From positions 46,785,385 through 46,849,384 of the forward strand of contig OZ021727.1 of assembly GCA_963978545.1 (NCBI GenBank): a stretch of DNA of 64,000 nucleotides. Direction: 5' to 3'. Source of the DNA: Linyphia triangularis. Taxonomy: Eukaryota; Arthropoda; Arachnida; Araneae; Linyphiidae. Shown piece after piece: positions 62,096 through 64,000 of this stretch. Numbering within the stretch: the stretch's first letter is position 1; each line of letters starts with the position of its first letter. Position numbers and translations under genes: made by a program. The notes beneath the pieces are model-generated. The model was given only the letters and a program-made list of their open reading frames with translations, did not search any database and was not told the DNA's origin.

Positions 62096-62294
62096 TGTAG
62101 AGGGCGCTTTTAATGTAATCCCCTAGCGGCGACTTCGTCGCCGAAGGAAGAGTATGATTGAGGGAGTGAAGGTGAACGGACGTGAAAGGAACCTCTTCTA
62201 GTTTAGGTTTAAGAACCTAGTTATAACTTATGGAACGAATAAATATGCTGTTTATTTAAGAGCCTCTTCACTTTTACCCCTTCATCATACAACA
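62096..62294 (+). mobile_element. 5' LTR of a gypsy-like retrotransposon (about 199 bp)
   Basis: Begins TGTAGAGGGCGC and ends CATACAACA. It contains AATAAATATGC (near 62236) as polyadenylation signal and a perfect hairpin GGCGAC-TTC-GTCGCC (62128-62142). It is followed directly by a primer-site-like sequence. The start is an estimate, since the 3' LTR is outside the window. Confidence 0.65.
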
Positions 62295-62310
62295 TGGGGG
62301 CTCGCCGTGC
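62295..62310 (+). promoter_or_regulatory. Putative primer-binding site
   Basis: TGGGGGCTCGCCGTGC abuts the LTR end. Its first ten bases equal the tRNA-Pro-type primer site known from many retroelements (TGGGGGCTCG), so a proline tRNA primer is a reasonable guess. Confidence 0.6.
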
Positions 62311-62356
62311 TTTTTACCGGCGAGAATACGATGGAAAAAATATTTAAAAAACGCAA

Positions 62357-62525
62357 ACTTTCACGCATCCAGAGGTCAAACCAAAATCCTCTTCACGAAA
62401 TAAAAACTGAACTTTCACGCCCATCCAGAGGTCAAACCAAAATCCTCTTCACGAAACAAATACTGCACTTTCACGCCTTCCAGAGGTCAAACCAAAATCC
62501 TCTTTACGAATTACAGCAGCAATCA
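62357..62525 (+). repeat. Three direct repeats in the retrotransposon leader
   Basis: ACTTTCACGC...CCAGAGGTCAAACCAAAATC followed by CTCTTCACGAA starts at 62357, 62411 and 62467 (periods 54 and 56 bp). A second pair of direct repeats, CGCTTCGCCGAACAAGTCCC and onward for about 60 bp, starts at 62601 and 62726. Repeated leader modules of this kind may act in packaging, translation or transcription control. Confidence 0.8.
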
Positions 62526-62902
62526 GAGAACACCAGTGGAATCTACAAATAAAAGGCAAACTCATCAACCAGCGTCGTCATTATACAACTGCATAACACT
62601 CGCTTCGCCGAACAAGTCCCACTTCAGCCGTCAAGCAGAAGTTCAACGAAGCTAGCATCGTTATTCCACATAGCCAGCAAGAATCCAGAATCCTGAGCCA
62701 AATCGAACCTGTAAAACAACACCGTCGCTTCGCCGAACAAGTCCCACTTCAGCCGTCAAGCAGAAGTTCAACGAAGTCAGCAAAGTTGTTCCACATCGAC
62801 CAACTAAGCCAAAAAAAGAACGAACCAGAAACTAAAACGGATACAACTCCAAAACCGAAGTAAAATCAAGAAAAGCAGGTAGGATCCATCTTATTATTAA
62901 TT

Positions 62903-64000
62903 ATGTTTAAAAATATCAGAAAGCAAGATCTCGCATTTGTCGCCGCTGAGTTAGATATCATTGTACCGGATGGTACCACAATTCTAAAATTAAAAGACTT
63001 AATTGAAAAAAGTGAAATTTTCGTTAAAGATCCAGTTTTCGTTAAAGATTTAATAACAACAGTTGTAGAGGATAGAAAAACCCAAGAAGCTAATCAAAAA
63101 CAAAAACAAATTGAAGATGATAAATTTAAAAAACTAAAACAAATCGAAGATGATAAATTTAAAAAACTAAAACAAATCGAAGATGATAAGTTTGAAAAAC
63201 AAAAACAAATCGAAGAAGTAAAACTTGCACAGATAGAACGAGAACTTGAGCTCATAGCTCTTAAAAATATTTCTGCATTAAGCCAAACTAGTACTAGAAG
63301 TACCACAGCAATCGAAGCAAGTCCAAATATCGAAAGTCTTCTTCGCAGTGTTCGAACGCTAAGCATGCCAGTCCCATCGAGACCAGAAAACTACAATTTA
63401 TTCTTTCAGTCTCTAGAACGTGCGTTTACGACAAAAAATGTCCCAGATGATGCAAAATCGAAAAATTTGATTAGTATACTGGGCGAACAGGCTAGTTACA
63501 TTTTACTAAATATTTCGGAGAACGACCTAAAAAATTACGAACAAGTCAAAAGTATTGTCCTGCGCCAATTTCAACCCACGCCACAAGAATGTCTTCTTAA
63601 TTTTCGAAGGAGCCAACGCATGCCGAACGAGTCGCATACGCAATTTGGGTCAAGGCTATCACAATCATTCGCATATTACTGTAAGGTACGCAACGCCACT
63701 GACTACGAAACACTATGTAAATTAATGGTGTCGGATAAACTTTTCAGCACACTTGACCGCCAAACACAAGCACACATCGCCGTTCGCCAAGGGGAAGATT
63801 GGCTAGAACCTAAAGAACTTGCAAAAGAGTGTGATATTAACTTTACGTCAAAACGTAAATCTCTAAGCGAAACAAATCATCAGCAACAAACATACAACAG
63901 CGGGCAGAATTTCCAAAACAAAAATACGCAAAACCAATACAGAGGGTCATTTAACAGACCGTCAAGGGGTCCTTACAATCACCGTAACAACAACGATAAT
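62903..64000 (+). CDS. Gag of a gypsy-like retrotransposon (366 codons, runs off the edge)
   Basis: The frame from ATG 62903 is open for 366 codons to the last base. It starts MFKNIRKQDLAFVAAELDII. Four 11-residue units (KQIEDDKFKKL and variants, 63105-63230) form a highly charged coiled coil. The middle part, SRPENYNLFFQSLERAFTT, LLNISENDLKNYEQVKSIVL and MPNESHTQFGSRL, followed by VSDKLFSTLDRQTQAHIAVR, resembles the capsid/SCAN-like retroviral Gag fold of arthropod gypsy elements. The tail is Asn/Gln/Arg-rich (QNFQNKNTQNQYRGSFNRPS), where zinc knuckles would follow outside the window. No lesion, so the element is young. Confidence 0.85.
   Translation, partial: MFKNIRKQDLAFVAAELDIIVPDGTTILKLKDLIEKSEIFVKDPVFVKDLITTVVEDRKTQEANQKQKQIEDDKFKKLKQIEDDKFKKLKQIEDDKFEKQKQIEEVKLAQIERELELIALKNISALSQTSTRSTTAIEASPNIESLLRSVRTLSMPVPSRPENYNLFFQSLERAFTTKNVPDDAKSKNLISILGEQASYILLNISENDLKNYEQVKSIVLRQFQPTPQECLLNFRRSQRMPNESHTQFGSRLSQSFAYYCKVRNATDYETLCKLMVSDKLFSTLDRQTQAHIAVRQGEDWLEPKELAKECDINFTSKRKSLSETNHQQQTYNSGQNFQNKNTQNQYRGSFNRPSRGPYNHRNNNDN

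Overview
This window comes from an AT-rich, intron-rich and very transposon-rich animal genome. I infer an arthropod, most likely a spider: two conserved host genes have animal-type exon structures, and the repeats are mariner, hAT, Jockey, BEL/Pao, Ty3/gypsy, Copia and tRNA-derived SINE families. This taxonomic call rests on recognised protein families, not on a database search.

Host genes. Two host genes are well supported, both on the minus strand. (1) The 5' two-fifths of DHX9/maleless (RNA helicase A) lies in 13 coding exons between 17205 and 1692. All splice phases agree and give 514 codons: dsRBD1, dsRBD2, the conserved linker, and helicase motifs I, Ia and II. The rest of the gene lies beyond the left edge. 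A CpG-rich patch at 29428-29500 is a candidate non-coding first exon. (2) A SHIPPO-repeat gene of the ODF3/CIMAP family (sperm-tail or axonemal microtubule protein) lies in four exons between 53436 and 39058. It has a proper stop but lacks its first exon.

Mobile DNA, left to right. At 1-1.2 kb is a fossil transposase-like ORF. The DHX9 introns hold a LINE 3' fragment, a 1.4-kb degenerate repeat block and a MITE. At 17.5 kb is a pogo-like MITE. At 18.9-20.7 kb is a TA-flanked element carrying a spliced zinc-finger gene. At 21.6-24.2 kb is a 4-bp-TSD element with seven copies of a 14-bp motif and a decayed DDE-like transposase. At 25.2-29.2 kb is a nearly intact Jockey-type LINE. At 30.4 kb is a solo LTR. 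At 32.5-37.1 kb a Copia fragment is split by a hAT element that itself holds an inverted repeat, a SINE and a full-length mariner. At 45.2-46 kb is a foldback element. At 48.1-52.3 kb a BEL/Pao element is split by a second hAT family. At 55.2-61.1 kb a Ty3/gypsy pol relic holds another copy of that hAT, which in turn holds an intact Kolobok/Mutator-like transposon. At 62.1-64 kb are the 5' LTR, leader and intact gag of a gypsy-like element that runs off the right edge.

How it fits together. The window is mainly a record of layered insertions around and inside two conserved genes. Several target-site duplications are exact (8 bp for three hAT copies, TTAA for Kolobok, TA for mariner, 11 bp for a SINE), so the insertion order can be read directly. 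The hAT copy at 49.5 kb is a natural empty site for the Kolobok insertion in the copy at 55.7 kb. No CRISPR, operon or prokaryotic feature is present.
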